A stretch of DNA of 64,000 nucleotides from Amphirosellinia nigrospora (taxonomy: Eukaryota > Ascomycota > Sordariomycetes > Xylariales > Xylariaceae), in assembly GCA_004123355.1 (NCBI GenBank), contig SCHM01000001.1, positions 13,092,193 to 13,156,192 of the forward strand, read 5' to 3'. Made by a program: the position numbers and the translations under genes. Below the pieces are notes generated by a model that had not been told where the DNA came from, made no database searches, and saw only the letters and a list, made by a program, of their open reading frames with translations. Positions 36,131 through 47,883 of the stretch are shown here, in pieces. The first letter of the stretch is position 1; each line of letters opens with the position of its first letter.

Positions 36131-37271
36131 ACACACCGAGCCTCGGGTCATCTTTACTTTTCATTATGCAAACGGAAAATTGCTATATATCTAGTGCGTG
36201 TAAGCCTAAGACATGACGTTAAGGTAGGCTACCTACGTTTATATAAGACGTATCAAGAAAATAAGCATGGATACCCAGGGATGTCTTGACGTAGGTTAAA
36301 AACCATGCATGCTGCAATGCTGGCAATTCGCCATTTCCACTCTAAATCGTCTAAACGGGCATTTGGCCTCTTTTTTCCAAATGTAGCCTTACTGCAACTC
36401 TCGTCTCTGTCCACTACCGTAGTATATCTCGTAAGTAGTGTGATTAGTATAGAAACCCGATGCAGGTTACCTATGAGACAAAACTAGAGAGGCCAAAAAA
36501 GGGAGCGGCTCACAAATTTACTTACAGATCGTGATGCATCCATGCGAGTCATAGTGGGGCGTTCGGAAAGGGTAAGGCATCTCGTCCAGCGCTTGCGAGT
36601 ACGCTAATTCGGTCGCTAATACATATTGAGAATCATCCATGATAGGAGGTCTGGCCCGTACTTAAGTAGAGATGCTAATACCTGCCCAGAGGGAATTTGT
36701 AGAGCTGCAAAGACAGGTATTACAGGTATACTGACATTGTTAGCCTACCTATCCGAGTATGTACTTGAGTATCTAGTTGAGTAGGTACGTACCTAACACA
36801 TGGAATACACTGCAGCATTATCAGTGGGGTCAACTCATCTGTCATGGTGATTGATTGCGAACTGGTGGGCGTGCCGCGCTGTCAAGTCCGCCCCCGGCCC
36901 CTGGGAGCTTTTGGACCTCCCCTGTCCTCATACCCTGCCCAGGTACCTACCCTACCTAACCTTTCCTAGCAGATAACCTTTCACGTTCTCCGCGCTTCCA
37001 GCCACGCACAAAGAGCACTAGTTGAGCCGAGCTCTCCCCAAGTTAGAAGCTCTGCTAACCCGAAGACTCCTTCTCAATCCCTCCATTTGCCTAACAATTT
37101 AGATACCTACCTACTGACTTAGCTATCCTACGCATCCGTCCACTGCAAGCTTGCATCCCCGAGGCAGAGACAAGGCGAAAGAATCCAAAACCTTCGCTCC
37201 ATACCCTATATTCGTTTCTACTATACCTCATCTGCCATATCTACCTACCTCCCTATCTACACTTACCTACT
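36131..37271. other. Intergenic / promoter of the CRP1-like gene, rich in ACCTA words
   Basis: No gene seen. From about 36720 to 37270 there are many copies of TACCTA or TAGGTA, dense just before the start codon (for example CTACCTACC near 37240). They may be promoter elements or drifted microsatellite. Confidence 0.4.
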
Positions 37272-40200
37272 ATGGGAAGCTTCGTGTTCAAGTGGTAAGT
37301 CGCAACATGTCAAATTTCGACGGCGGGCGACAGCATAACGAGACCTGAGCGGAAGAGCGCATCCATCACGGCGGCCCCGTACGGCCGGTTTGATCTCTCT
37401 TTGTCTCTCTCGCGCTCTGTGCCTACGTCCCACAATCTGGGCCGCTGATTGCAAGGACGCCTCGCGTCCTCGGAATGTCCCTTTGCTGGGTTCTTGTGAT
37501 ACTCGAGCTGCCACCTTGTCGCCGTCGCCACAATTGGACATTTCGCTAACGGGGCGCTCTTTGCTGCCGTCGATAGGGATCATCCTGCCACCGAAGTCTA
37601 CGTGACCGGTACTTTCGACGACTGGAAGAAAACCGAGAAGCTAGACAAGGTCGGCGATAGCTTTGAGAAGAAGGTCGCCCTGTCCGACATCTCGAGCAAA
37701 ATTCTGTACAAGGTTCGTCGCTTTACTACAGTACATATATTTCTACGTCGCCGTTGTCGGGCTCTGCCTTGTCGCCCGCCAGTGCATCTATCTCCTTTGA
37801 TGTGGATCGCATTTATCACGACTTGGATCTGTGTGTTAGAGGGCAAGGCGTTGCTGGTGGTGGTCCATTTGAGACTTAGGTGCGACCCAAAACCGCCCAA
37901 GTGCCCACCGCTATTTGAAGCCTACCTACCTATACTATTGCCCAACCAAGCACATTGATTGCACCGTCGTCATCGCCGCCCCGATTTCTCCTAGCAGCCT
38001 AATTGTCAATCAATGCGTATGTGCACTGAGAGGCAAGTCGCCCAATTTACACATCCTGGGGCGCAAATGGTACCGAGGGCTTATGACGCAATTGGGGTCA
38101 TGGAGTTCCCTGGCTAGCATTTTTCTGGGCAGCAGCTGAGTAGCTTAAGCGGTGATTTGATAGGTCAATTGGGGTGAGATGCATTAACCCACATTGAGAT
38201 CTCTATCGTCGAACGACGGGGCACGTCCACATCTACGCAAATGCTGGACGTATAGTCACGCTTCTGGGATACATGATGGCCGTGCAGGCACGTGGCAAGC
38301 TCTAGACTCACAACAGCGAGACACTCTCAGACACGCTTTCAGACAGCGCGCGCAAGCAGGCGAGCACGTTAGAGCGGGACTAGCATTCCTCGAGCCCTAC
38401 ATGCATGCATTCCAGCCCCCAGCCCAGAGCAGTAGCGTGGGTGTGGGGACCTAGCTGTCTCTCCCGAGGTCTATCTACTTGTTTTGCCCATTAGTGTGTC
38501 ATGGATACCGGTTTTACGCGTGTCTTACTTGTCGGGTGCTTGCTCGACTGCAGTATGATGTATACAAAGCTGTGTACATTGTATCCTCATTTTAAGCTCT
38601 AGCTTGAAGTTTGATTAGGTCCCCTCTTAAACACTTCTTAGCCCCAATCCTGACACCGTCTCCTCAACCTTACAACCTTCCTCCTTACCACCTTACTTGT
38701 CCATACTGACTGAGATCACCTGTATAGTTTGTTGTCGACGGCGAATGGGTAACTGACCATACCGCGCCGAAAGAAACTGACATGAGCGGAAACGACAACA
38801 ACGTGCTAACACCCGAACACATCGTCTCGGAAGCTCCTGCTACCACAGCTATGATTAGTTCAGCTGCGCCGGTTTCTACTACGGCGGCCTTGGCCGCCGA
38901 TGTTCCTTTAGAAAAGAAGGAGGAGAGACCAGCGGCCGTTGAGAACGGCGCAAAGGACAGCTTGCCTGGAACGTTCCCGAAACTCCTGCTGCTGAACTTA
39001 ATAACGAAGCGAGCTTCGGTGTCAATCCACTTCCCGCCACCGCTGGCGCTGTTAACCCTATTAAGCTTGCCCCTGGAGAGAAAATCCCTGAGGATATCAA
39101 TGCGCAGAGCATTACAAGCAACGTAAAATTGGACCCCGAATCGTACGAGAAAAGCGACACGCTTCCAGGTACGTTTCTGATGCATTCACTATCAGCTCAC
39201 TATCATGGAAGTTGGGTGTATTGACTTGATATAGGGGGTGTTCCTATTACCATCTCCTCGGTTGCTCCTGTATCCACCACTGCCGCCCTGGCAGCCGATG
39301 CGCCCATTGAGCACAAGGTGCCCGATGTTGTTAAGGAAAGTCAAGAGAAGGCGAATGTCAGCCCCGAGGCGAGTGCGGTGCCCGAAGAGGTAGAGGAGAA
39401 AGCAGCTGTCGAGAAGGAGCTACTAGACAAGGTGACGGAGGCTCCATCCACCTCCGAGGGTACTGCCGGCAAGGGGACCGAAAAGACTGAGAACGTCGTT
39501 ACACCCAGTGAAGCCGCCGCGTCTATTGTCGCTGCTGCGTCCGCCGCTGCCAGTGCTGCCGTTGCTGGAGCTTTCGTTGCGAAAGATGTCGCCGTAGAGA
39601 AGGCACAGGAAGCTTTCTCAGCTGCCCAGACTACCGCCACCTCGGCTGCCGCTCAGCTCCCTGATTCAGTTAAGAGCAGCTGCCCGAATCTGTCCAGAGC
39701 ACAATTGGTATTACCCAAAAAGAAGAAAGTGCGGGAAGAAGTATCGCCTGAAGCACCTACTCAAGTCAAGGAATCCTTCGCTATCGCTGGCGAGTCCCCA
39801 GAAGCAGCCGCCAATACAGAGGCAGTTGAGGAGAAGAAGGCTGTAGAATCCGAATTGTTGAAAGAGGTTAAGCTTGTTGATGCGACAGCTAACGGGGCCC
39901 CGTGAAGAGATCTCCTCAGAAGTTCCCTCTACAGTTCAGGAATCGCTTGCGATCTCAGGAAGATCTCCAGAGGCCGCCACCAACGCGGAGGCTGTCGAGG
40001 AAAGAAGGCTGTTGAAGCCGAGCTATTGCATGAGGTCAAGCCCGCAGAGGCAACTGGCGAGGCTCTCAAAAGGAGGCGCCGGCGGCAACCGAAGCTCCTG
40101 AGATAAAGGAAACTCCTGTCCTGGCTGTACCGGCCACAACAGATGCACCCACCACATCCGTGGCTGCTGCCACTACAGAGACCCCGGCTGTTGCAACATC

Positions 40201-40410
40201 TGGGACGGAGACTCCCGCCACGGAGCCGGCGAAGGCAACAAACGGCGCTCACGCGGCCATTGACCCCACAACACCGACCAAACCGACAGGGGCTGACACT
40301 CCGGCCAGCAGCAAGGCAAGCGACGGAACGGGCAACGGGACAGGAAGAAGAAGAACCGGCTCAGCGCTATGTTCGGTAAGGTGAAGGCGAAGCTCTCGCA
40401 CAAAAACTAG
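37272..40410 (+). CDS. CRP1-like protein with AMPK/CBM48 glycogen-binding fold
   Basis: Fungal protein of the cruciform-DNA-recognising protein 1 type: an N-terminal AMPK-beta/CBM48-like domain, then a long low-complexity tail. Exons: 37272-37294 (MGSFVFKW split across the intron), 37577-37712 (DHPATEVYVTGTFDDWKKTE, GDSFEKKVALSDIS), 38728-39168 (FVVDGEWVTDHTAPKE, NNVLTPEHIVSEAP), 39235-40410. The second intron is about 1.0 kb, very long for this genome. The tail is Ala/Glu/Thr-rich with repeated EEKxAVExELLxxV units and ends in NRLSAMFGKVKAKLSHKN, a basic terminus. Frame changes are needed near 38980, 39685, 39735, 39900, 40005, 40070 and 40350, mostly one lost base. The domain is expected to bind alpha-glucan or, as reported for yeast Crp1, branched DNA; which applies here is unknown. 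Confidence 0.8.
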
Positions 40411-40987
40411 GCGGCCCAGCCGAAGGCCAGGCTCGATTGCTTTTCCGTCCGTATTCCCGGTTGTTTTTGATCAAGTTGATTTCCTTTGAAGCTTATGATT
40501 CCCCAAATGCGTCTCCCACCCTTAGTAGATGACGACGGCGGATCGGCATCGCACGCTTTAGGCATCTAGCGTACATATATAAATTATGTATCGATACAAG
40601 TTTGCTTGGACGTATCTTACTCTCAAAAATTACGTGGGTGTGCCCGCTCTCAACAGGTTCATATTTCTGTGATTGCAGTGTTATTGTTGGCCTCCTGTTT
40701 AAATCATGTGTAGTCCGGTGTATTTAGTATTATTAGCCTCGCGTCGACAAGCATAAACCAAGCTATATGAATGGGTTTATGGTAATATATGAATTTTAAG
40801 ATAAGCGGTATAAGTCAAGATTAGGATGAATATTCTGGCACTGAACATTGAAAGCAGAAAAGAAAAGAAAATGCAGATATTGATATGTCAAGGATACTTA
40901 CACTTGAGAAACAGGTCAGAACAATCGTCCGTCGTTCATGCAGCCAAACAGAAAACAGAACAAAACAAAAAGAGAAGAATAATGTTC
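40411..40987. other. Intergenic before the tRNA gene
   Basis: 3' flank of the CRP1-like gene. A run of five A at 40967-40971 is a T5 on the minus strand, 17 nt past the tRNA end: a likely RNA polymerase III terminator. Confidence 0.5.
40967..40971 (-). terminator. RNA polymerase III T5 terminator
   Basis: TTTTT on the minus strand, 17 nt downstream of the tRNA-Ser 3' end. Confidence 0.6.
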
Positions 40988-41078
40988 CGACAACGACAGG
41001 ACTCGAACCTGTGACCCCGAAGGGATATGATCGCTAGAAATTTCTAGTCATACGCTTTAACCACTCAGCCACGTTGCC
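40988..41078 (-). tRNA. tRNA-Ser (anticodon AGA) with about 10-nt intron
   Basis: The complement folds as a class II tRNA: acceptor GGCAACG with CGTTGTC and discriminator G; D arm GCT/AGC around GAGTGGTTAA; anticodon stem TATGA/TCATA; a variable arm CCC-TTC-GGG; and T arm ACAGG-TTCGAGT-CCTGT. The loop between the anticodon stems is 17 nt, not 7, so it contains an intron of about 10 nt after position 37; removing it leaves CTAGAAA, giving anticodon AGA (reads UCU/UCC serine codons). The intron's TTTCTAG pairs with CTAGAAA of the anticodon loop, as expected of pre-tRNA introns recognised by the splicing endonuclease. Mature length about 81 nt. Confidence 0.92.
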
Positions 41079-41872
41079 ATTAGATAAATATTGATCGAAT
41101 ACTGACTTATACGTAGGTAAGATGAGCGCGGATAGGTTCTCTCTGGTGCACCAGAGAGATTGCACGTATTGCAAGATGTGCGTGGATAAGTTCTTCTGGT
41201 ACACCAAAGAGATTGCACCTACCCCTCTGAGAGCTTAGCTCTACTAACCTGAAACGTCTACCTACTACATAGCAAGGTATAGGTAGCTGTGCTTAGGCTA
41301 CTTGTCAAGCTTTTCTTAAGGTTCTGATAAGAGGCCGTGATATTACGTGGCTAAGGCAAATACTCCTAATTCTAGCTAATGGCATACTATTACATGTAGA
41401 TATTTCTATAAATTAAAGTATGGGATGCTTACTTGTTACTCAAGAATAGGTTGCAAAGTATCAGACTCCTTGGCATGATGACTAAAGAATGTGGATGGTG
41501 GATGGCGGATGGATTGGTTAGGCGGCCCCACCTAGATTGTGGCGTTCTAATGGAGACCCTCAGCAGCTAAGTAGCCTCCACCTCCATCATCCATCATCGT
41601 ATCACCACCCCTCCCCGTCCTACGGTAACCTTGCAACCCTTGGCCCCGCGAGTCGTGACTCCTCGGGTCCGCATCGCCTCTGGAGTCCGTTACATTACTG
41701 AGGCCCCTTCTCTTCCGCATCTACCTCGAACCATTTGCCTATCCGCTCATCGACGTCGCTCAATAGTGTGTTCATGTTCATCCGAGCTCATCCATCAACG
41801 GTTTGTCACAGTGTGTCGTGACGTTGTTTTAGCTACCTACCGGTCGTCGATCGTGCTTAGCACGTCACCACT
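41079..41872. other. Intergenic between tRNA and RING gene
   Basis: No gene seen. Contains two imperfect copies of a roughly 50-nt segment (41124-41170 and 41181-41220: GATAGGTTCTCTCTGGTGCA and GATAAGTTCTTCTGGTACAC, each followed by CCA(G/A)AGAGATTGCAC). Confidence 0.5.
41124..41220. repeat. Imperfect tandem duplication, about 55-nt period
   Basis: The words GCG(T)GGATA(G/A)GTTCT..GG(T)(G/A)CACCA(G/A)AGAGATTGCAC occur twice in a row with several differences. A short local duplication upstream of the RING gene and the tRNA. Confidence 0.55.
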
Positions 41873-43946
41873 ATGAGCTCGAGTGGTTCGAGCAACCTGG
41901 GAGCCAAATCCCTCTCGACTCCGGCCCCGTACAGCCCTTCCACGCAGCAGATATCCGCTCCACAGTCGAGCTTCGAGTCCAGCTCACGGCGCTCCGGTCT
42001 GTCGAATCCGTCCCTCCCAATCTCAGCTGCTCCGAGGAAAGGACAACTGTCGAGGAAACAGCACCGGAATCAGCGGAGGCCAGACGTGACCCCAGATGAT
42101 GACTACAGCATGGCAGAGCTCGTAAGCCAACACTCGACTGCTGCTGTTGCTTTTGCTGCTTCGTTATGTTATGCCCGTTCACGAGATGACTAATCGCAGC
42201 GAGACAGAGAGCCCTCCGGAATGCCTCGAGTCGCCGTGGACAAACGTCCATTACCCACCTCCTCAACTACTCTGTCCCCTCTCGCCACCACCAGGACCAC
42301 CACAGAGCTGCCCGCCGTCACCCTACATGGAGCAGTGGTTCCGGCTATCATGCTGTGGACAAGGCCAGGTTTGTAACAGCCACGGCCCCTTGAATCTCTC
42401 CATGTATGCTAAGGCGGCATGATCAGGTTTGTCCATGCCAATTATCGATTCGTAGTCTCCCCAACCGGCAATTACAGCTCTCAGGCCGTCGATGCCGACA
42501 AGCACCTCGATTGGTCCGATGTTCTCCAGATTATCGCCTCTTCCAAATCCCAGGCGACCTCCTGCCCCATATGCTTCTGCGATCCTGTAGCCCCCCGCAT
42601 GGCTCGCTGTGGGCACATTTTCTGCCTTCCTTGCCTGATGAGGTTCATGAACTCTACGAACGACGAAGAACCTACTCCTAGGAAAGAGACACGTTGGAAG
42701 AAATGCCCATCTGCGATGACACTTTCCGACTTTCTGAAGTTCGGCCAGTTCGTTTCTATGAGGGCCAAGAGAACCCCCTGCCCAGTGTTGGGGGTGATGT
42801 TGTACTACGATTGATGGTACGCGAGGCCGGATCTATATTAGCACTACCGGACGAAGGGGGAAGTGATGTGCGAACTTAGGCGAGGATATCCGTGGCATTT
42901 CGCCGCTAGTGTTATGGATTATGCTCGGATCATGAAGGGGACAAACGAGTACGTCATCGAACAGTTCGAACGCGAGATAGAAGATCTACGGAGGCAAGCC
43001 CTGGAAGATGAGATACAGTATGGTGTCGAGGAGGGTGACTGGCCCAACCGGGCCATACGGGCAATTAACACGGCCAAGGAGAAAATGAAAGATCAGAAGC
43101 AAGAGATGGAATTAATACATGCTTCGGCGACATTGAAATCGAAACAACCTGCCAAGCAACAATTCCATTTCTACGAAGCCCCGCCACACCTATACCTGTC
43201 GCCCCTGGATATCCGCATCCTCAAAACAAAGTTTGGCGATTTCTCAAATTTCCCGTCAACGCTCCTCCCCCAAGTGGAGCATATATCAACGGGTCACGTA
43301 GTGGACGATGCCCTGCGGAAACGGGCCAAGTATTTAGCACATCTTCCTCAGGGGTGTGTCATAAGCCTTCTAGAGTGTGACTGGACAGACATAGTGCCTT
43401 CCGAGATACTTGAGACCTTCGCTAATGATTTAGAACGACGAAGGAAATCACATCGAGACAAAGCAGCACAAGAGGAGCGAGAGAGAATCCAAGCAGAACG
43501 GCTGGAAGCCGCGGCCATCGGCCGTCCCACTCGACGCCATTTCGACAACCTCAACGGAGACAACTCCGAATCTACTCCGGTGATGAACGCGGAAGATTTT
43601 CAACCCTTAGGCCCACCAGCCGGAACATCCCCACCGAACCCACGGCCGGGTTTTGAGCAGCTTGCTGACATGTCTACAAGCCCAACGACGTCAAACGGTT
43701 TGGGGCACACGGGCCATCCCGGCCTCGCCTGACCTTAAACCGGTTTCAGAGCGTCCTGCGAACGATGGGTGGCTCAAGGACGACGATTTCCTTGGGCAGC
43801 GGAGATTGCAATGCAGATGGAAGCCTTTGGCCTAGATGGCGCTGGATCAGCCTCGGTTCAGGTACTCCAATAGTGGCTACGAGCGGTAAGAAGAAAAAGA
43901 AGCAAAAATTACACTAATGAGCACCGGCGGCCGCCGAGGCACATGA
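41873..43946 (+). CDS. RING-finger protein of the RNF10/Mag2 type
   Basis: Probable E3 ubiquitin ligase, ortholog-type of yeast Mag2 and animal RNF10 (linked to ribosome-associated quality control in those systems). Exons: 41873-42121, 42208-42368, 42427 to the end. Conserved N-terminal block RRGQTSITHLLNYSVPSR, then ARFVHANYRFVVSP, then a C3HC4 RING: CPICFCDP, CGHIFCLPCLMRF, and KKCPICDDTF after restoring one lost base near 42708. Next come RPVRFYEGQE, PWHFAASVMDYARIMKG (two lost bases near 42878 and 42891), FHFYEAPPHLYLSPLDIRIL, and the conserved C-terminus ITLMSTGGRRGT reached by one lost A near 43908; stop TGA 43944-43946. A coiled, Arg/Glu-rich helix lies at about 43430-43510. This conserved family is expected to be functional, so its frame breaks argue for sequence error. 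Confidence 0.85.
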
Positions 43947-44556
43947 TCAGGACAATAATGGGCCAATCCTCAACCGATCTCTCATCTAAGAGCCTTAAAC
44001 GCAACAGCGTGCTTGTAATAGCAAATGTCATACCTTTTGGGGTGTTCGGCGCATACAGGGCTAAACTGGGCAATGACGCTTATAGTAGCAGCCCAAGAAT
44101 CAGAATCCAATACAATTATACTTAAAAGATATTCGCATTAAATATCAACAGCCCTCAAACCCGCTCAAATCGTTCCAAACATTGCGTATTCTAGACGAGA
44201 ACAGGGACACTCGATTCGAAAGACCGAGTATGACACTTCTAACATCGGTAACGAACCAGTCCGCTAACATTGTTGACTATCCGCTTCAAGGTTCTTATCT
44301 TATCTCCAGCTACCCGCTTGTCATTCAACGGTAACATCAAATGCCAAGAATGCATGTGCAGTAGATCAATTTACAGGCATCACTGAAATATATAACCGGC
44401 AAGCATGTTTCCTATACCCTCTCTAGGAATTTTAATCTAGGTAGTATACTCGCAACAAACAACGATATATTTTAAGTCGCCACTTATTCACCTACATGTT
44501 ACATATTATATAATACCTCTGAGGCGGTTGACAGACAAAGAGTTCATCAATTTGAT
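43947..44556. other. Intergenic, no gene seen
   Basis: AT-rich spacer between two plus-strand genes. The open frame 43943-44125 has no motif. Confidence 0.45.
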
Positions 44557-45675
44557 ATGGAGGAGGATAATCACCTGCCGCCAAGCTTGCAGATAGAACC
44601 CCCGCTTCTTCAACTCAGCTAATCCCTGGGCTACGACGCTAGAGCAGCTTCGGGCCTCTACCACTGCCCCGCCACAGGCGCTGTGACGACACGCACGTCA
44701 CTCTTGGAGGGGTTCCCGCATGATGAGAATGTGCATCGCTATGCGATTTTCGAGACGGGTACGCATCGGGTTTCAGGGTTGGCGAGGGCAAGAATGATGT
44801 GAGTAAGGGAGATGCGAGCCTGAATACCCTGGGGTATAGCCCGATACCACTGGATGGATATCTGGATTTCATACGGCAGATTGATGAGGAGGTGAAGGCG
44901 GAGAAGGGGCAGGGAATTTTTGAGAAGAGAAAGAAACCCTTCATCGTCTCGGTCACTGGAACGCCCGACGAAGTGGCCGATTGCTACCGCCGCGTCGCAC
45001 GATGCGCGAGGGACGTCGGGATGCCGCTGGCCGTGGAGATTAATCTCTCCTGCCCGAATATACCGAATAAACCACCGCCTGCGTATGACGGCGGGGCGTT
45101 GAGGGTTTATATAAGGCGCGTCACGGAAGAGAGTCAAAAGGTTAAGGGTGATGGGAAGGGAAAGGGACGAGGAAAGGGGAAAGGAGAAAGGGGGTGCGTG
45201 ATCCCTTGGGGTGTGAAGACGCCTCCTATACGTGTCACGGACAATTTGACATGTTCTACGCCGCGCTGCGGGATTGCGCGGTCGAGGTGGAGGGAGCGGG
45301 AAGATGTGTCCCTCAGCTTCGTCACGGCGACGAATACGCTCGGCTCGTGTCTCTTGCTTGGCGAGAGCGAAGGCGAGGACAAGGACAAGAGCGAGAGTGA
45401 GAGTGGGAGTGGGAGTGCTTATCCCCGGTCCTACCGGGCCTCGGAATAGGCGGGCTCGCCGGGGCCCCGCTGCATCCGCTTGCGCTAGGGAACGTCGCCA
45501 CGCTCCGCCGCATGCTAGATGCGAATGTCGAGACGAGACATGTCGCGCTGCTTGGGATTGGAGGGGTCGCGGATGTGGAGGGTATAGGCGGATGAGGGCC
45601 GTTGGCGCGGCTGCGGTTGGGGTCGGTACCGCGCGGGGTTAGGGGGTTGAGGTTTTTGAGGAGATTTGGGGTTAG
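44557..45675 (+). CDS. Dihydroorotate dehydrogenase, class 1A-like
   Basis: Flavin enzyme of pyrimidine biosynthesis (dihydroorotate to orotate). Class 1A enzymes are soluble and may use fumarate, unlike the mitochondrial class 2 enzyme. Start ATG 44557 (MEEDNHLPPSLQIEPPL). Blocks in order: NSANPWATTLEQLR, CPATGAVTTRTSLLEGFP (FMN/substrate region), HDENVHRYAIFETGTHRVS, LGYSPIPLDGYLDFI, FIVSVTGTPDEVA, AVEINLSCPNIPNKPP (catalytic-loop region), VIPWGVKTPP, FVTATNTLGSCLLLGE, LGIGGLAGAPLHPLALGNV, VALLGIGGVADVEG (phosphate-binding) and GAAAVGVGTA. Frame changes near 44612, 44653, 44781, 45225, 45311, 45415-45460, 45590 and 45640 are needed. Two low-complexity inserts are unusual: a Gly/Lys-rich one at about 45143-45196 and a Glu/Ser/Gly-rich one at about 45362-45417. 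No N-terminal mitochondrial or membrane segment. Confidence 0.82.
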
Positions 45676-47105
45676 GACGATTTGCTTGAATTTGAATTTT
45701 ATGTCTTTGCGCTCGTGAGGTGTGAGGATGGGGTTTTGGGTAGTTGGTGGTGGTGGTGGGATTTCATGTGGAGGGCTGGATCTAAATGTTACGGAGATTG
45801 TGTATAGGAGGATATTGGCTTATGGTGTTCTTATCTCAGGTTTTATCTTATGCCATATGAGAAATGTAGTTTGGTAAATTAATATCTAACGTGCACAACT
45901 TCGAGCTCCTAGTTTATGTAAGAGACTACAAGGGGCAAGCGACTATATAATGACCCCTCACAGTGGATTCCAAGTTCAATTTACCTACCTCTCCATCTCA
46001 TCAACAACATGATTAAGATACCAACTCCAAACTGAAACAAACTCGGGAATTTTCTCATTTCCACCGACATTATTAACGTAACGAGTAATAATTCGGTAGA
46101 GGGCCTTGCCGTCTAGACGGCGACAACATTCCACTCAATCTACTTGGGTAAACAACAAGTCCGTTCTTACGATGATCTGATAGGCACGCTCCGAGTCGGA
46201 CTCCGTCCTCGTTTCAGGTCATCAAGGTGCCCTCGCCTTTGCCATGTTTCCGTGATCCCGTGCTGGCGCTCCATCTCGTGGCGAGCACTCTCATTGGCGC
46301 GTGTCGAGGTCGCACGCCCGCCTGAGCAAGAAAACGAAAAAGTATATTCTGGCGTCGGCGCAAGGAAATAAGTTGGGCGGGCGATATTTTGTTCCGCTTC
46401 CCGTTGTCACCCCGACAGCTGCATACGTAGTAAGTAGGTAGTAAGTATTGGTATTGGTATGAATTGTCTTTCATTACGTGAGAATGAGGGTCGATCTTAT
46501 TTCCTACAGTTCAACGCAGCAATGTTCACGAGAATGTCTGGCAAGATGAGATGAGCCCTCTACGTCGAGATGTATGGATTCAACGTTGTCCCGATTATAG
46601 TATCAGGCGTCTCAGATCAAACTACTATTGGCCGATATTATTACTATGCAGTTGAGGTATGTTACTACATCAACAGGAGCAAATTGGAACCGTTGCTCGG
46701 TTCATATATCGCGCCACGCGAGATTCCGCTTTGAATACGACGGACGCATCATGTTGCTTGGTTTTATGTATCACCAAACCTAGGTACACACTTCTCTCTC
46801 CGACGTCTTCACATGGCTTCGTCAAGTCTCGGTTCGACCTTCTCGTGCCAAGTTTTGTCTTCTCGGTGCTCTTAAGTAGTCATCACATTCTCGTGATCGT
46901 ACCTGAGCACCCCGTCTCCTCGTCACCCACGCTCGCTTGCACACGTATACTGTATAGTCGTTGTTCCGCTCGTTCACCATCCCGTTCCCAACGACCTTAC
47001 CTAGTATACGATCATCATCATTCGTTTTTATCCTACTCTCGCTACTAAATACTTTTTTACAATACACTTTATCGTACTGAAAAAAACTGATAAATCCGGA
47101 TCATA
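45676..47105. other. Intergenic, no gene seen
   Basis: Includes a short T/G-rich tract after the DHODH stop and the promoter of the wall-protein gene. Open frames 46144-46371 and 46659-47048 have no motif. Confidence 0.4.
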
Positions 47106-47883
47106 ATGAAGAAATCTCTCGTGTCTATCGCCGTCGTCCTGGCTGCCGCGGGCTCGCTAATACCACCACAACCACGGCGGTGACCACCACGACGGCGTGC
47201 GCGGCGGAGGCGATCCTCGATGCGTGCCTCGACACGACCGAGGGTTATCTCAGCCTCTGCGGAAGTCAGGATTATAGCTGTCTCTGTGACAAGTACACGG
47301 CCATCATGACGTGCGTTCGCTGCTCTCGACGAAAGGTTTCTGCTGGATGGATTTGCTAAATGGAAACAATAGATGCTTCGCCAACTGCCCAACGACCGAC
47401 AGTACGGCATCGACAGTCAGAAACAGCTATATTGGTGAGTTATCATCGCCACCTGTAGTCATCATCTCAGCACATCTACGACGCAATATTTCCATTTCCA
47501 CACTCACTCACTCACCCTCTCTCTATGCGCCCGTGAAAAAAAAAAGTCTATTCTCTCTCATAAAACTCCTTTCCGCGACAAAAAGACCCAAGACCTAACC
47601 CAACAAACACCCTCCTCAGTTCCAACGCGAGCGCCTTCCCCTCGACGACGACGGGGACCAAGACGTCGAGCAAGACCGGCTCCACCCAGGGAACGGCCTC
47701 GACGACCAACGACGCGTCGTCCAAGGCCACGGACGGCGCCACGACGACGTATGGCGGCGGCGACACGGCGACCGACGACGGCGTCCCGACGCAGACTGCC
47801 GGCGCCGTGAATATCATCGCGCCGGGCCAGCGCGGGCCCGGCTTTTGGCCGCTTTTGGTATCGCTGCTGCCGCGCTGTTGTGA
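47106..47883 (+). CDS. GPI-type Cys-rich cell-wall protein
   Basis: Secreted wall or membrane protein. Signal peptide MKKSLVSIAVVLAAAGSLA from ATG 47106. After one lost base near 47159 the frame gives a Thr-rich run then CAAEAILDACLDTTEGYLSL, CGSQDYSCLCDKYTAIMTCF, and ANCPTTDSTASTV: eight cysteines in the spacing common to small fungal GPI-anchored proteins. An intron (GTGCGT at 47311 to TAG at 47371) lies inside MT-CF. A second intron (GTGAGT at 47434 to CAG near 47619) leads to a Ser/Thr/Gly-rich stalk ending, after one lost T near 47848, in ASAGPAF.LAAFGIAAAALL, a hydrophobic GPI-signal end (stop 47881-47883). The join at the second intron is out by one or two bases in this sequence. Function unknown. 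Confidence 0.72.
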
